The position numbers were made by a program, and so were the translations under genes. The notes beneath the pieces were generated by a model. The model saw only the letters and a list, made by a program, of their open reading frames with translations. It was not told the DNA's origin and searched no databases. From Luteimonas viscosa (GTDB lineage: Bacteria > Pseudomonadota > Gammaproteobacteria > Xanthomonadales > Xanthomonadaceae): 64,000 nt of DNA. Positions 18,046-27,541 of this stretch are shown here, one piece after another (positions within the stretch are counted from its first letter, which is position 1; each line of letters opens with the position of its first letter). The stretch spans positions 2,893,248 through 2,957,247 of the forward strand of contig NZ_VTFT01000001.1 of NCBI RefSeq assembly GCF_008244685.1, read 5' to 3'.

Positions 18046-18993
18046 ATGACCGCTGCACTGTTCTACTTCGCCGCAGGCATCGTGCTGCTGGCGCTCGGCG
18101 GCGACTCGCTGGTCAAGTCCGCGGCCGGGCTCGCCCGCAGGTTCGGCATCTCGCCGTTCACCACCGGCCTGGTGCTGGTTGCGTTCGCGACCTCGCTGCC
18201 CGAACTCGCGGTCAACCTGCGTGCGGTCTGGATCGGCGACCCCGCGCTCGCGCTCGGCAACGCGGTCGGCAGCAACATCGCCAACTTCGGCCTCACCCTC
18301 GGCGCGGCGGCGTTGTGCGCGCCGCTGCTGATCCGCTGGAAGGCGCTGCCGTCTTTGATCGTGTGCCTGGTGGTGGCGACGCTGGCGACCATCCTGCTGG
18401 CTCAGGACGGCCGCCTCACCCGCCTCGACGGATTCGTACTGCTGGCATCGTTCGTGGTCGTGCTCGGCTTCGCCTGGGCTTTCGGGCGGCGACAGCCGGA
18501 GCTGCGCAGCGAGTTCGCGGGCTTCGCCGAGACGCGCACCGATCCGCTGCTCAACCTCGTGCGCCTGGCGATCGCCGCCGCGCTGCTGTTCTTCGGCGCC
18601 AAGTGGACGGTGCAGGGCGGCACGGCACTCGGCCAGGCGCTGGGCATGGAATCGCTGCTGAGCGGATTGCTGCTGGTCGCGATCGGCACCGCGCTGCCGG
18701 AGATGTCGGCAGCGATCGCCGCCACGCGGCGCGGGCAGGGCGACATCGTCGCCGGCCACGTCATCGGCTCGAGCCTGGTCAACCTGCTGCTGGTGGTGGG
18801 CGGCATGGCGGTGCTGCGCGACGTCCCGGTGCCGGCCTCGTTCGTGCGCCTGGAACTGCCGGCCGCGCTGGTGTTCGCCGCGCTGCTGCTGCCGATGCTG
18901 CGTGGCGAGATGCGCATCAGCCGGGCCGAGGGCGCGGTGCTGCTGCTGGCATTCCTGGGCTTCGTCGCGATCGAAGTGCTGATGATGATGTGA
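18046..18993 (+). CDS. calcium/sodium antiporter, CaCA family (YrbG-like)
   Basis: 315-residue inner-membrane exchanger with ten predicted helices made of two related halves. The two alpha repeats are clear: VAFATSLPELAVNLRA with GNAVGSNIANFGLTLG in the first half, and VAIGTALPEMSAAIAATRRG with GHVIGSSLVNLLLVVGG in the second. These carry the acidic and Asn/Ser residues that bind the cation. It may exchange Ca2+ for Na+ or H+. It is convergent with the Mrp operon, another cation antiporter. A CATAGAAT sequence about 30 bases upstream may be its -10 element. Confidence 0.92.
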   Translation: MTAALFYFAAGIVLLALGGDSLVKSAAGLARRFGISPFTTGLVLVAFATSLPELAVNLRAVWIGDPALALGNAVGSNIANFGLTLGAAALCAPLLIRWKALPSLIVCLVVATLATILLAQDGRLTRLDGFVLLASFVVVLGFAWAFGRRQPELRSEFAGFAETRTDPLLNLVRLAIAAALLFFGAKWTVQGGTALGQALGMESLLSGLLLVAIGTALPEMSAAIAATRRGQGDIVAGHVIGSSLVNLLLVVGGMAVLRDVPVPASFVRLELPAALVFAALLLPMLRGEMRISRAEGAVLLLAFLGFVAIEVLMMM

Positions 18994-19111
18994 GTTGCCG
19001 GCGGGCGCTTGCGCCGCGCGCGGCTGGAAACGGCGTGCAGGCGCCCTTGCCCGGCGACTGGCTGACGATCGGCTGCGCCGCACGCCTCGCGTGGGGATGC
19101 CTCGCCCGGCG

Positions 19112-19522
19112 TCAGCCTTCGCCGCGTCCTCCCCCGCGTTCCCGCGCCCGTTGCTCGGCGCGCTCGTCGGCATCGTCGCGGATGTGGCCCTCGGGTTCCA
19201 CCGGCGCCGAAGGATCCTCCGGTCGCGCGTCCATCAGCGACAGTGCCGCGCGCGACATCAGGTGCGCGGCCACCGGTGCGGTCAGGAACAGGAACACCGC
19301 GATCAGCAGCTCGCGCGGATGCAGGCCGGCGCCGTGCACCGAGTGGTAGGCGATCGAGGCGAGCAGGATGCAGCCCACGCCCAGGGTGCTGGCCTTGGTC
19401 GGGCCGTGGATGCGGTGGAAGAAGCGGGTCAGCTTGACCAGGGCGAAGCTGCCCAGGAACACGAAGAAGCAGCCCACCGCAAGCAGGATCACTGTCAGCA
19501 GGTCGACCAGCCAGGTGATCAT
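19112..19522 (-). CDS. mrpG: Mrp-type Na+/H+ antiporter subunit G
   Basis: 136-residue small membrane subunit of the multi-gene monovalent cation/proton antiporter. Three hydrophobic segments and the family core FFHRIHGPTKASTLGVGC are visible; the C-terminal 40 residues are a charged Glu/Arg-rich tail likely in the cytoplasm. It is the last gene of the operon; its start overlaps subunit F by four bases. Confidence 0.92.
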   Translation of the reverse strand: MITWLVDLLTVILLAVGCFFVFLGSFALVKLTRFFHRIHGPTKASTLGVGCILLASIAYHSVHGAGLHPRELLIAVFLFLTAPVAAHLMSRAALSLMDARPEDPSAPVEPEGHIRDDADERAEQRARERGGGRGEG

Positions 19523-19800
19523 TCGACGATGTCCCGGCGCACCACGTACTTGCTCAGCACCACGGTGCCGAAGAAGCCGAGCATGGCGATGATCAGGGCG
19601 ACCTCGAAGTAGATTTCGGTGTCCAGGTACATGCCGAACAGCACCAGCAGCGCGATCGTGCTCACGTACAGCGTATCGAGCGCGAGGATCCGGTCGGGTG
19701 CGGTCGGGCCTCGCACCAGCCGCCACAACGACAGCAGCATGGCGATGCCGACTACGATCAGGCCCAGGCCGATGGCCAGGTCGATGTCGATGCCGATCAT
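19519..19800 (-). CDS. mrpF: Mrp-type Na+/H+ antiporter subunit F
   Basis: 93-residue protein with three membrane helices and the family motif RLVRGPTAPDRILALDTL between the first and second. It belongs to the six-gene antiporter assembly and overlaps both neighbours (E and G) by four bases, which indicates coupled translation of the small subunits. Confidence 0.93.
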   Translation of the reverse strand: MIGIDIDLAIGLGLIVVGIAMLLSLWRLVRGPTAPDRILALDTLYVSTIALLVLFGMYLDTEIYFEVALIIAMLGFFGTVVLSKYVVRRDIVE

Positions 19801-20285
19801 GGGAACACCTTGAGCATCGGCGCCTCGTAGCGGCGCTTGATGTCGTCGATCATCGCCTGCGGATCGTCGACGTCGAGGCAATGCACCAGCAGGTGGCGGC
19901 GATCCTCCGACAGTTCCGAGCTCAGCGTGCCCGGCGTGAGGGTGATGATGCTCGCCAGGGCCGAGATGCCGTGGATGTTGGTCAGGTCCAGAGGCACCCA
20001 GACGAAGCGCGAGCGCAGCCTGGCCTCGGGCCCGAGCACCTGGCGCGCGACGGTGATGTTGGCGATCACGATGTCGCCCATCAGGCGGAACACCAGCGGG
20101 ATCAGGATCCAGACGTTGCCCAGGCGCGCGAACTCGCGCTCGAGCCGCGCCGCGAGGTGAGGCATCAGCCACGCCAGCAGGGCGGCCATCAGCAGGGTGC
20201 CGGGCGCGTAGTCCTCGGCCATCAGCAGCCAGAAGGCGAAGACGGTCAGGCTCTGCGGGATCGAGGGGAACAGGCGTCGTCTCAT
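19797..20285 (-). CDS. mrpE: Mrp-type Na+/H+ antiporter subunit E
   Basis: 162-residue subunit with two or three hydrophobic N-terminal segments and a soluble C-terminal part containing ASIITLTPGTLSSELSEDRR and LLVHCLDVDD, both characteristic of MrpE. The ATG at 20285 gives MRRRLFPSIPQSL; it lies 13 bases after the subunit D stop. Confidence 0.93.
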   Translation of the reverse strand: MRRRLFPSIPQSLTVFAFWLLMAEDYAPGTLLMAALLAWLMPHLAARLEREFARLGNVWILIPLVFRLMGDIVIANITVARQVLGPEARLRSRFVWVPLDLTNIHGISALASIITLTPGTLSSELSEDRRHLLVHCLDVDDPQAMIDDIKRRYEAPMLKVFP

Positions 20286-20298
20286 GGCGGGCCTCGCA

Positions 20299-21852
20299 TC
20301 ACGGTTGCCGCACGGCGGGGGTCGCCGCGCGCGCTTCGCGGATGTAATCGCCCGGCGACAGCAACTGGCGGGCGGCGGCATCGGTGTAGCGCAGGATCGG
20401 CGCGGCGAACACGCTCATCGCCACGCCGTAGCAGAGCAGCAGGGCCGTGGCGGCGATCTCGCGCTTGCCCACCGGGGTCCTGGCCGACCGTGGCGCCGCG
20501 GCCGGCGGCACCGCTTCGTCCTCGGCGACGGCGGCGGTGCGCCAGAACAGCCGGGTGCCGGTGCGGCTGAGTCCGATCAGCGCCAGCAGGCTGCTCACCA
20601 GCACCGCCGCGTAGACCAGGGCGGTGGCCGCGTCCGGCACCGCGGCCAGCAGCAGGAACTTGCCGATGAAGCCCGACAGCGGCGGCAGCCCCGCCAGCGA
20701 CACCGCCGCGACCATGTACAGCAGCCCGGTCAGGCGCGGCATCGGCGGCGCCGGCTGCAGCAGCCGGTCGCCGACCTCGCCGCGCTCGCGCTGCACGATG
20801 TGCGCGATCATGAACATCGCCGCGCCGGCGAAGCAGCTGTGCGGCAGGTAGTACATCCCGGCCGCGATCGTGTCGGGACGTGCCAGCGCGAACGCCACGA
20901 ACAGCGTGCCGGCCGAGAGCAGCACCAGGTACGAAGCCGAGATGCGCAGCCGCAGCGCGCCGACCACGCCGAGGCCACCGAGCAGCAGCGTCACCACGCC
21001 GAACATCAGCAGGGTGTCGCGGCCGAAGCCGGCCAGCGCGTTGGCCCCGTCGCCGAGCATCAGCGTGCTCACCCGCAGCAGCGAATACAGGCCGACCTTG
21101 GTCATGATGGTGAACAGCGCCGCCACCGCCGCGGGCGCGCGCGCATAGGTCTCCGGCAGCCACAGGTACATCGGCAGCAGCGCGGCCTTGGCGCAGAACA
21201 CCACCAGCATCAGGCCGAACGCCGCGCGCACCAGCGCCGCGTCCTCCTCCGCCACCTCGCGGATCCGGACCGCGAGCTCGGCCATGTTCAGGCTGCCGAG
21301 CAGGCCGTAGACCAGCGCCAGCGCGACCAGGAACAGGGTCGAGGCGACGATGTTGAACACCACGTAGTGCATGCCCGCCTTCATCCGTTCGCCGCGCCCG
21401 CCCGAGAGCAGCAGGCCGTACGAGGAAATGAGCAGCACCTCGAAGAACACGAACAGGTTGAACACGTCGCCGGTGAGGAACGCGCCGTTGAGGCCGGCGA
21501 GCTGGATCTGGAACAGCGCGTGGAAATGCAGCGCGCGCTTGTCCCAGCCGGCGCAGGCGTAGAGCAGGCAGGGAATCGCGAGCAGGCTGGTGGTGAGCAC
21601 CATCAGCGCGCCGAGCCGGTCGAGCATCAGCACGATGCCCAGCCGCGCCGGCCAGTCGCCGAGCAGGTACACCTCGACGCCGCCCGCGGACGCGCGTGCG
21701 AACAGCGCGATCGATGCCGCCAGCAGCAGCGCCAGGCCGATCCAGGCGCCGCTGCGCAGTACCAGGCTGCTGTGCCGGCGTTCGAGCAGCAGCAGGATCG
21801 CCCCGCACAGCAGCGGCACCAGCACCGGCGCGAGCACCAGGTGCTGGATCAT
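20299..21852 (-). CDS. mrpD: Mrp-type Na+/H+ antiporter subunit D
   Basis: 517-residue membrane subunit related to the proton-pumping NuoM/NuoN subunits of complex I. About 14 hydrophobic segments are seen, with the conserved Glu in the FFEVLLISSYGLLL helix at about residue 132 and the Lys-bearing AKAALLPMYLWLPETYARAP segment at about 215, residues used in proton transfer. It overlaps subunit C by four bases. Confidence 0.95.
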   Translation of the reverse strand: MIQHLVLAPVLVPLLCGAILLLLERRHSSLVLRSGAWIGLALLLAASIALFARASAGGVEVYLLGDWPARLGIVLMLDRLGALMVLTTSLLAIPCLLYACAGWDKRALHFHALFQIQLAGLNGAFLTGDVFNLFVFFEVLLISSYGLLLSGGRGERMKAGMHYVVFNIVASTLFLVALALVYGLLGSLNMAELAVRIREVAEEDAALVRAAFGLMLVVFCAKAALLPMYLWLPETYARAPAAVAALFTIMTKVGLYSLLRVSTLMLGDGANALAGFGRDTLLMFGVVTLLLGGLGVVGALRLRISASYLVLLSAGTLFVAFALARPDTIAAGMYYLPHSCFAGAAMFMIAHIVQRERGEVGDRLLQPAPPMPRLTGLLYMVAAVSLAGLPPLSGFIGKFLLLAAVPDAATALVYAAVLVSSLLALIGLSRTGTRLFWRTAAVAEDEAVPPAAAPRSARTPVGKREIAATALLLCYGVAMSVFAAPILRYTDAAARQLLSPGDYIREARAATPAVRQP

Positions 21853-22223
21853 GCCGGCGGCTTCCGGTCGTCGTCGGCCGCGGCGCCGGGCTCGTGCCCG
21901 TCGACGTGGTCGCTGTGCAGGTCGGCGTGGTTGCGCATCGCCACCACCACCACCACCGCGGTCATCGCGAACGCGATCACGATCGCGGTCAGCACCAGCG
22001 CCTGCGGCAGCGGGTCGGCGTAGTACGTGGCGGTGGTCTCGACCCCGTAACGCAGCACCGGTGGCTTGCCGATCGCCAGCCGGCCGGACGAGAAGATCAG
22101 CAGGTTGGTGGCGTAGGAGAGCAGGGTCAGGCCGAGGATCACGTCGAACGTGCGCGCGCGCAGAAGCAGGTAGACGCCTGCCGCCACGAGGACCCCGATC
22201 CCGCTGGCGAAAGCGAATTCCAT
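21849..22223 (-). CDS. mrpC: Mrp-type Na+/H+ antiporter subunit C
   Basis: 124-residue subunit related to NuoK, with three membrane helices and the family segment VILGLTLLSYATNLLIF near residue 29. A short acidic tail follows. Its ATG shares a base with the fused A/B stop codon (TGATG), so translation is coupled. Confidence 0.94.
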   Translation of the reverse strand: MEFAFASGIGVLVAAGVYLLLRARTFDVILGLTLLSYATNLLIFSSGRLAIGKPPVLRYGVETTATYYADPLPQALVLTAIVIAFAMTAVVVVVAMRNHADLHSDHVDGHEPGAAADDDRKPPA

Positions 22224-25003
22224 CAGCCCGCGCCCTCCGCCTGCAGTTGGCGCCTGCGCACCGTGCCCATCGTGGACAGCATCAGCAGCGCGCCGGCGAA
22301 CACCACCACGTACACGCCGGTGTCGAACACCAGTGCGCTGGCCAGCGGCAGGTGGCCGATCAGGGGCAGGTCGAGGTCGACATGGCCGCTGGTCAGGAAC
22401 GGCAGCCCGAACACCAGCGAGCCCAGGCCGCCGATGGTGGCGATGATCAGCCCCATGCCGATGCCGCGCAGGTAGTCGAAGCCGAAGGTGGCTTCCACCG
22501 CGCGCGCGCCCTGCACCACGTACTTGATCAGCACCGGCACCGCGATCGCCAGTCCGGCGATGAAGCCGCCGCCGGGCGCGTTGTGGCCGCGCAGGAACAG
22601 GTAGATCGACACCGTGAGCGCCAGCGGGAACAGCAGCTGGGTGAGGTCGGCGGGAATCGGCAGCTGCACCGGCGGGCCGGGCATCACCTCGTCCGGCCGC
22701 AGGCGCGCCCAGCGCAGCAGCGCGTGCACCACCAGCGCCGCCACCGCGAACACCGTGATCTCGCCGAAGGTGTCGAAGCCGCGGAAGTCGACCAGGATCA
22801 CGTTGACCACGTTCGCGCCGTAGGCCTCGGGCAGCGAGCGCGCCAGCATCTCGCCGGAGATGGTCTGCTGCGGCGAGAGCATCATCGCGTAGGCCAGTCC
22901 GCCGACGCCGAGCCCGGCCACGATCGACAGCGCCGCGTCGCGCCAGCGCCGCAGCGGCGTGCGTGCCTGCTTCGACTGCTTGGGCAGGTAGTTGAGCGCC
23001 ATCATCATCAGCGCGATCGTGACCATCTCGACCATCAGCTGGGTCAGCGCGAGGTCGGGCGCCGACAGCAGCGCGAAGGCCAGGCTCACCAGCAGGCCGA
23101 CCGCGCCGATCACGATCAGCGCGGTCAGGCGCCGCCCGTGCACCGCCACCGTGCCGAGCGTGGACGCGACCAGCACCGCCCACAGGATCCAGCCCAGCCA
23201 CGGCATCGATTGCGACGCCCCGAGTCCGGGCAGCAGCGCCGCCGGCGCGCCGACGAACGGCGCCGCGCCCACCAGCAGGGTGACCACGATCATCCAGAAC
23301 AGGCTGCGGCGGATGCCGCCGGCGGCGACCCGCGCGGTGAACTTGCCCGCGGCGGTGAACAGCGCTTCGATGTTGACCTGGAACAGGTGCCGGCCCCAGG
23401 TGCGCAGGATCGCGTCGTGCAGCGCGTACAGCCGGCGCAGCGCGAAATAGAACACGACGCCGCCGAACACGCCGCCGATGCTCATCGCCAGCGGCAGGTT
23501 CCAGCCGTGCCAGACCGCCAGCGAGAACGCGGGGGCGGCATCGCCCAGGGTGCCCATCACCGCGGTCCTGAGCACCGGCTCCACGGTCAGCGCCGGCAGC
23601 ATGCCGACCGCCAGGCACAGCACCACCAGCACCGCCACCGGGATCCGCATCCACACCTGCGGCTCGTGCGGTTCCACCGGCAGCGCGCGCGGGCCGCGGC
23701 CGAGGAAGGCGTCGTGCACGAAGCGCAGGCTGTAGGCCAGTCCGAACACGCCGTACAGCAGCGCGGCGATGCTGATCGCGATGCGGAAGCCGCGGTCGTT
23801 GCCGGCGTCGAGCGCCTCGGCGAAGAACATCTCCTTCGACAGGAAGCCGTTGAGCAGCGGGATCCCCGCCATCGCCAGCGAAGCCACGATCGCCAGCGCG
23901 GCGGTGTAGGGCATGTAGCGACGCAGGTTGCCGAGCCGCCGCAGGTCGCGGGTGCCGCACTCGTGGTCGATGATGCCCGCGGCCATGAACAGCGAGGCCT
24001 TGAAGGTGGCGTGGTTGATGATGTGGAAAACGCCCGCCACCACCGCCATCGGCGTCGACAGCCCGAACAGCAATGTGATCAGGCCCAGGTGCGAGATCGT
24101 CGAGTACGCCAGCAGGCCCTTGAGGTCGTGCTGGAAGATCGCGTACCAGGCGCCGACCAGCAGGGTGATCGCGCCGACGGTGCTGACCACGTAGAAGAAC
24201 AGATCGGTGCCGGCGAGCGCGGGATGCAGCCGCGCCAGCAGGAACACGCCGGCCTTCACCATCGTCGCCGAATGCAGGTAGGCCGACACCGGGGTCGGCG
24301 CGGCCATCGCCTGCGGCAGCCAGAAGTGCAGCGGGAACTGGGCGCTCTTGGTGAACACGCCGGCCAGGACCAGGGCGAGGATCGCCGGGTACTCGCGACT
24401 GGCGCGGATCGCATCGCCCGCCGCGAGCACGGCGTCGAGTTCGTAGCTGCCGACCACGCGTCCGATCAGCAGCACGCCGCCGAGCAGGGCCAGCCCGCCC
24501 AGGCCGGTGATCGTCAGGGCCATGCGTGCGCCCTGGCGCGCGTCCTGGCGGTCGCTCCAGAACCCGATCAGCAGGAACGAGCTGATGCTGGTCAGCTCCC
24601 AGAACACCACCAGCAACAGCAGGTTGCCGGCCAGCACCATGCCCAGCATCGCGCCCATGAACAGCAGCAGGTAGCCGAAGAAACGCGGCGAGCTGTCGGC
24701 TTCCGACAGGTAGTAGCGCGCGTACATCACGATCAGAACGCCGATGCCGAGCACCAGGCCGGCGAACATCCAGGCCAGGCCGTCCAGGCGCAGCGACAGC
24801 GCCAGACCCGCCTGCGGGATCCACGGCAGGCTCCAGGCCGGGATCGCGCCCTCCATCACCGCCGGCGTGAACCACGCCAGCACGCCCAGGCCGAGCAGCG
24901 GCGCGGCCGCCGCCAGCCAGGCGATGGTCCGTCGCGAGGCATTGCGGGCCAGTGCGATGGCCAGCACCGCCACGAAGGGCAGGGCCAGGAGCAGGATCAG
25001 CAT
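22223..25003 (-). CDS. mrpA: Mrp-type Na+/H+ antiporter subunit A fused to subunit B
   Basis: 926-residue first subunit of the antiporter. The N-terminal part is NuoL-like, with GYLLLFMGAMLGMVLAGNL, the Glu-bearing FWELTSISSFLLIGFW helix at about 142 and the Lys in GVFTKSAQFPLHFWLPQAM at about 223. From about residue 780 the sequence is the MrpB (DUF4040/MnhB) domain, with FLRGHNAPGGGFIAGLAIA and GTMGTV-type ending. A-B fusion is known in Gram-negative Mrp systems. The complex pumps Na+ (or K+) out in exchange for H+ and supports growth at alkaline pH or high salt. This is the first gene of the six-gene operon. Confidence 0.95.
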   Translation of the reverse strand: MLILLLALPFVAVLAIALARNASRRTIAWLAAAAPLLGLGVLAWFTPAVMEGAIPAWSLPWIPQAGLALSLRLDGLAWMFAGLVLGIGVLIVMYARYYLSEADSSPRFFGYLLLFMGAMLGMVLAGNLLLLVVFWELTSISSFLLIGFWSDRQDARQGARMALTITGLGGLALLGGVLLIGRVVGSYELDAVLAAGDAIRASREYPAILALVLAGVFTKSAQFPLHFWLPQAMAAPTPVSAYLHSATMVKAGVFLLARLHPALAGTDLFFYVVSTVGAITLLVGAWYAIFQHDLKGLLAYSTISHLGLITLLFGLSTPMAVVAGVFHIINHATFKASLFMAAGIIDHECGTRDLRRLGNLRRYMPYTAALAIVASLAMAGIPLLNGFLSKEMFFAEALDAGNDRGFRIAISIAALLYGVFGLAYSLRFVHDAFLGRGPRALPVEPHEPQVWMRIPVAVLVVLCLAVGMLPALTVEPVLRTAVMGTLGDAAPAFSLAVWHGWNLPLAMSIGGVFGGVVFYFALRRLYALHDAILRTWGRHLFQVNIEALFTAAGKFTARVAAGGIRRSLFWMIVVTLLVGAAPFVGAPAALLPGLGASQSMPWLGWILWAVLVASTLGTVAVHGRRLTALIVIGAVGLLVSLAFALLSAPDLALTQLMVEMVTIALMMMALNYLPKQSKQARTPLRRWRDAALSIVAGLGVGGLAYAMMLSPQQTISGEMLARSLPEAYGANVVNVILVDFRGFDTFGEITVFAVAALVVHALLRWARLRPDEVMPGPPVQLPIPADLTQLLFPLALTVSIYLFLRGHNAPGGGFIAGLAIAVPVLIKYVVQGARAVEATFGFDYLRGIGMGLIIATIGGLGSLVFGLPFLTSGHVDLDLPLIGHLPLASALVFDTGVYVVVFAGALLMLSTMGTVRRRQLQAEGAG

Positions 25004-25106
25004 CGGAAATCCGGTGTGGGCAGGCCGGCACGCCGCGCATGCGCCGGGCCGGCACCCGAGTTTACCCGACGACCGCGTGCGCGAAACCGCGCGATATGCT
25101 GTCGCG

Positions 25107-26024
25107 ATGACCGCAGACCGGGCGCGAGCGCCGCATTCGCCGATGGCCGCGCCACGCGTGGGACGCACCGCGCTGGTGTTCGGCGGCAGCGGCCAGATCG
25201 GACGCCCGCTGCTGGCGCGACTGGCCGATGCCGGCTGGGAGGCAAGGGCGGTCTCGCGCCATGCGCAGCCCGCAGCCGAAGGCGTGCGCTGGCTGCGCGG
25301 CGACCTCGCCGGCTGCCACGACCTGCCGGCGCAGGTCGATGCGATCCTCAGCTGCGGGCCACTGGACGCGTTCGCCGCGTGGTTCGCACGCGGCGAAGTG
25401 GCGTGCGGACGCGTGGTCGCCTTCGGTTCGACCAGCGTCGAGGTCAAGCAGGCCTCCGCCGACGCCGCCGAGCGCGACGTCGCGCGGCGCCTGCGGGAGG
25501 CCGAAGCGCGATTGTTCGAAGCCGCCGCCGCGCGCGGGATCGGCGCCACCGTGCTGCGGCCGACCCTGGTCTACGGCGTCGGCCGCGATGCCACGCTCAC
25601 CCGGATCGCGGCGCTCGCGCAGCGGCTGCACGGCTTCGCGCTGCCGGCCGATGCCACCGGCCTGCGCCAGCCGGTGCATGTCGACGATCTTGCCGCTGCG
25701 GCGATGGCCTGCCTCGATGCCGGCGATGCGCACGCGAAGGCCTATGCCCTGCCGGGCGGCGAGTCGCTGGCGTACCGCGAGATGGTGCGACGGGTGCTGG
25801 CGACGCTGCCGTCGCAGCCGCGGCTGGTGGTGCTGCCGCCGCCGCTGTTCCGCGCGTTGCTGGCGCCGGCCCGGCTCGCCGGTCTCGCCGCCGGCTTCAA
25901 CGATGCCGCGCTCGCGCGCATGCGCGAGGACCTGGTCTTCGACGCCGCGCCCGCGCATCGCGACTTCGGCTACGCCCCACGCCCGTTCGTCCCCGACGCG
26001 GCGATGTTCACACCTCCGGCGTGA
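25107..26024 (+). CDS. NAD(P)-binding epimerase/dehydratase-like protein
   Basis: 305-residue Rossmann-fold protein of the extended short-chain dehydrogenase type. The nucleotide-binding motif GGSGQIGRPL lies at about residue 30. The usual YxxxK active-site pair of true epimerases is not evident; instead the region reads FGSTSVEVKQAS, so it may be an atypical NAD(P)-binding protein. Further on, RPTLVYGVGRDATL and QPVHVDDLAAAAM are standard for the fold. Substrate unknown. The ATG at 25107 lies ten bases after a -10-like TATGCT, suggesting a short or absent leader. Its 3' end overlaps the convergent EamA gene by 17 bases. Confidence 0.82.
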   Translation: MTADRARAPHSPMAAPRVGRTALVFGGSGQIGRPLLARLADAGWEARAVSRHAQPAAEGVRWLRGDLAGCHDLPAQVDAILSCGPLDAFAAWFARGEVACGRVVAFGSTSVEVKQASADAAERDVARRLREAEARLFEAAAARGIGATVLRPTLVYGVGRDATLTRIAALAQRLHGFALPADATGLRQPVHVDDLAAAAMACLDAGDAHAKAYALPGGESLAYREMVRRVLATLPSQPRLVVLPPPLFRALLAPARLAGLAAGFNDAALARMREDLVFDAAPAHRDFGYAPRPFVPDAAMFTPPA

Positions 26025-26919
26025 CCTCCGCCACCGGCGGGCGCTTCTTCTGCAGCGTGCGGATCGCGATCACCAGCACGCCGCCCAGCACCATCGCCCC
26101 GCCGATCCACAGCGCCGGGCCCGGGCGGTCGCCCCAGAACACGATGCCCAGCAGCACCGCGAACACCGGCGTCATCAGCAGGTAGGGCGTCACCTGCGCC
26201 ACCGGATGTCGCTGCACCAGCTTGAAGAACAGCCCGTGCCCGAGCAGCGAGGCGAACACCGCCGCGTACACCGCGCCGCCCCAGCCGATCCAGCTGGCCT
26301 CGCGCAGCGCAGCGAATCCATCCGGTTCCACCATCGCGCTGATCGCCAGCAGCGGCAGCACGCTCAGCGCCGCGGTCCAGCCCTGCTGGTCGACGAGCCC
26401 GACGCCGGTCATGCGCCGCATCAGCACCGTGCCGATCGCCACCATCAGCGATGAGCCCAGCATCACGAACAGCGCCAGCGGCCGGTCCAGCACCATCGGG
26501 TCGAAGCCCAGCACCAGCACGCCGGCGAAGCTCAGGCCGATGCCGAGCGCGGTGCGCCAGGCGAAGCGTTCGCCCAGCCTCCACCACGCCAGCAGCACCG
26601 CCATCGGCACGTAGGTCTGGGTGACGATCGCCGGCGACGACAGGTTGCCGGCGAGCTTGAGCGCCAGGAAGCTGGTGCCGAAATGCAGCACGCCGGTGAA
26701 CATGGCGATCCCGGCCAGCCGCCACCACTGCGAGCGCGGCGGCAGCCGCATGAAGGCGACGAGCAGCGCCAGCACGATCGCCATGCGCAGCGCACTGAAC
26801 AGGAACGGCGGGATCTCCTGCAGCGCGTGCGCGGAGGTCAGGAAGTTGAATGCCCAGCACAGGCAGATCACCAGCGCCAGCGCGAGGTCGCGCCCGCGCA
26901 GCCCGGCGCCGGCGGTCAT
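26008..26919 (-). CDS. EamA/DMT-family transporter
   Basis: 303-residue protein with ten hydrophobic segments arranged as two EamA repeats, roughly residues 10-145 and 155-290. Features: CWAFNFLTSAHALQEIPPFL in helix 1 and TPYLLMTPVFAVLLGIVFWG near the end. Such proteins export amino acids or other metabolites; the substrate is not predictable. It is four bases upstream of the Mpo1-like gene's stop on the same strand, so the two may be in one unit. Confidence 0.88.
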   Translation of the reverse strand: MTAGAGLRGRDLALALVICLCWAFNFLTSAHALQEIPPFLFSALRMAIVLALLVAFMRLPPRSQWWRLAGIAMFTGVLHFGTSFLALKLAGNLSSPAIVTQTYVPMAVLLAWWRLGERFAWRTALGIGLSFAGVLVLGFDPMVLDRPLALFVMLGSSLMVAIGTVLMRRMTGVGLVDQQGWTAALSVLPLLAISAMVEPDGFAALREASWIGWGGAVYAAVFASLLGHGLFFKLVQRHPVAQVTPYLLMTPVFAVLLGIVFWGDRPGPALWIGGAMVLGGVLVIAIRTLQKKRPPVAEVTPEV

Positions 26920-26923
26920 GGCC

Positions 26924-27424
26924 TCACCAGTGCCAGCCGAGTTTCCGGTACAGCTTCGACAGCACCCAGGCCGGGCCGATGAGCAGGTAGCGCAGGTCGG
27001 TGAAGAAGCTCGGCTTCTTGCCTTCGAACAGCTTGCTGTGGCCCACGAACTGCGCGATCCACGCCACCACGAACACGCCGACCGCCAGCCACAGCAAATA
27101 GCGCGTGCCCTGCAGGCGTTCGATCCAGAACGTCAGCCACAGCATCGCCACGAACACCGCGAGCATGCCGAACCCGATCCGCCGAGAGGCGCGGAAATAG
27201 AACATCCACGCCGCGAAACAGGCCAGCCCCGCCCACAGCCCGGCGCGGAAGCCGGTCTCGGGCGGCACCGGGATGCACCACAGCAGCGCGATCACGCTCC
27301 ACAGGATCAGCGGCACCGCGAACACGTGGATCCGCTGGTTGGCGTCGTTGCGGTGGTCGGCCGAGTAGCTGGCGAACCAGCGGTCGATGGGGCGTTCGCC
27401 GGTCGAATCGACGGAGGCACTCAT
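26924..27424 (-). CDS. DUF962/Mpo1-like membrane protein
   Basis: 166-residue membrane protein with four hydrophobic segments. The family signature DHRNDANQRIHVFAVPLIL (about residues 24-42) and AQFVGHSKLFEGKKPSFF near the C-terminus hold the His residues that in the yeast relative Mpo1 bind Fe2+ for alpha-oxidation of 2-hydroxy fatty acids. A similar lipid role is plausible but unproven here. Start is the ATG at 27424. Confidence 0.85.
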   Translation of the reverse strand: MSASVDSTGERPIDRWFASYSADHRNDANQRIHVFAVPLILWSVIALLWCIPVPPETGFRAGLWAGLACFAAWMFYFRASRRIGFGMLAVFVAMLWLTFWIERLQGTRYLLWLAVGVFVVAWIAQFVGHSKLFEGKKPSFFTDLRYLLIGPAWVLSKLYRKLGWHW

Positions 27425-27541
27425 GGCATTCTTCCCGGGGCATGCAGGGTGTCCGCAGGATACCGGCAATCCCTCGTGGGCGTAGGTGGGGGCGCCGTAC
27501 ACCTGCTCCGCCACGCCGGACCGTCGAGAGATCCGGGGGCG

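Noticed and set aside
21590..26185. Very long plus-strand frame (1531 codons) opposite the Mrp operon
   Set aside because: It is antisense to genes with clear homology and encodes an Arg/His/Gln-rich product typical of high-GC shadows.
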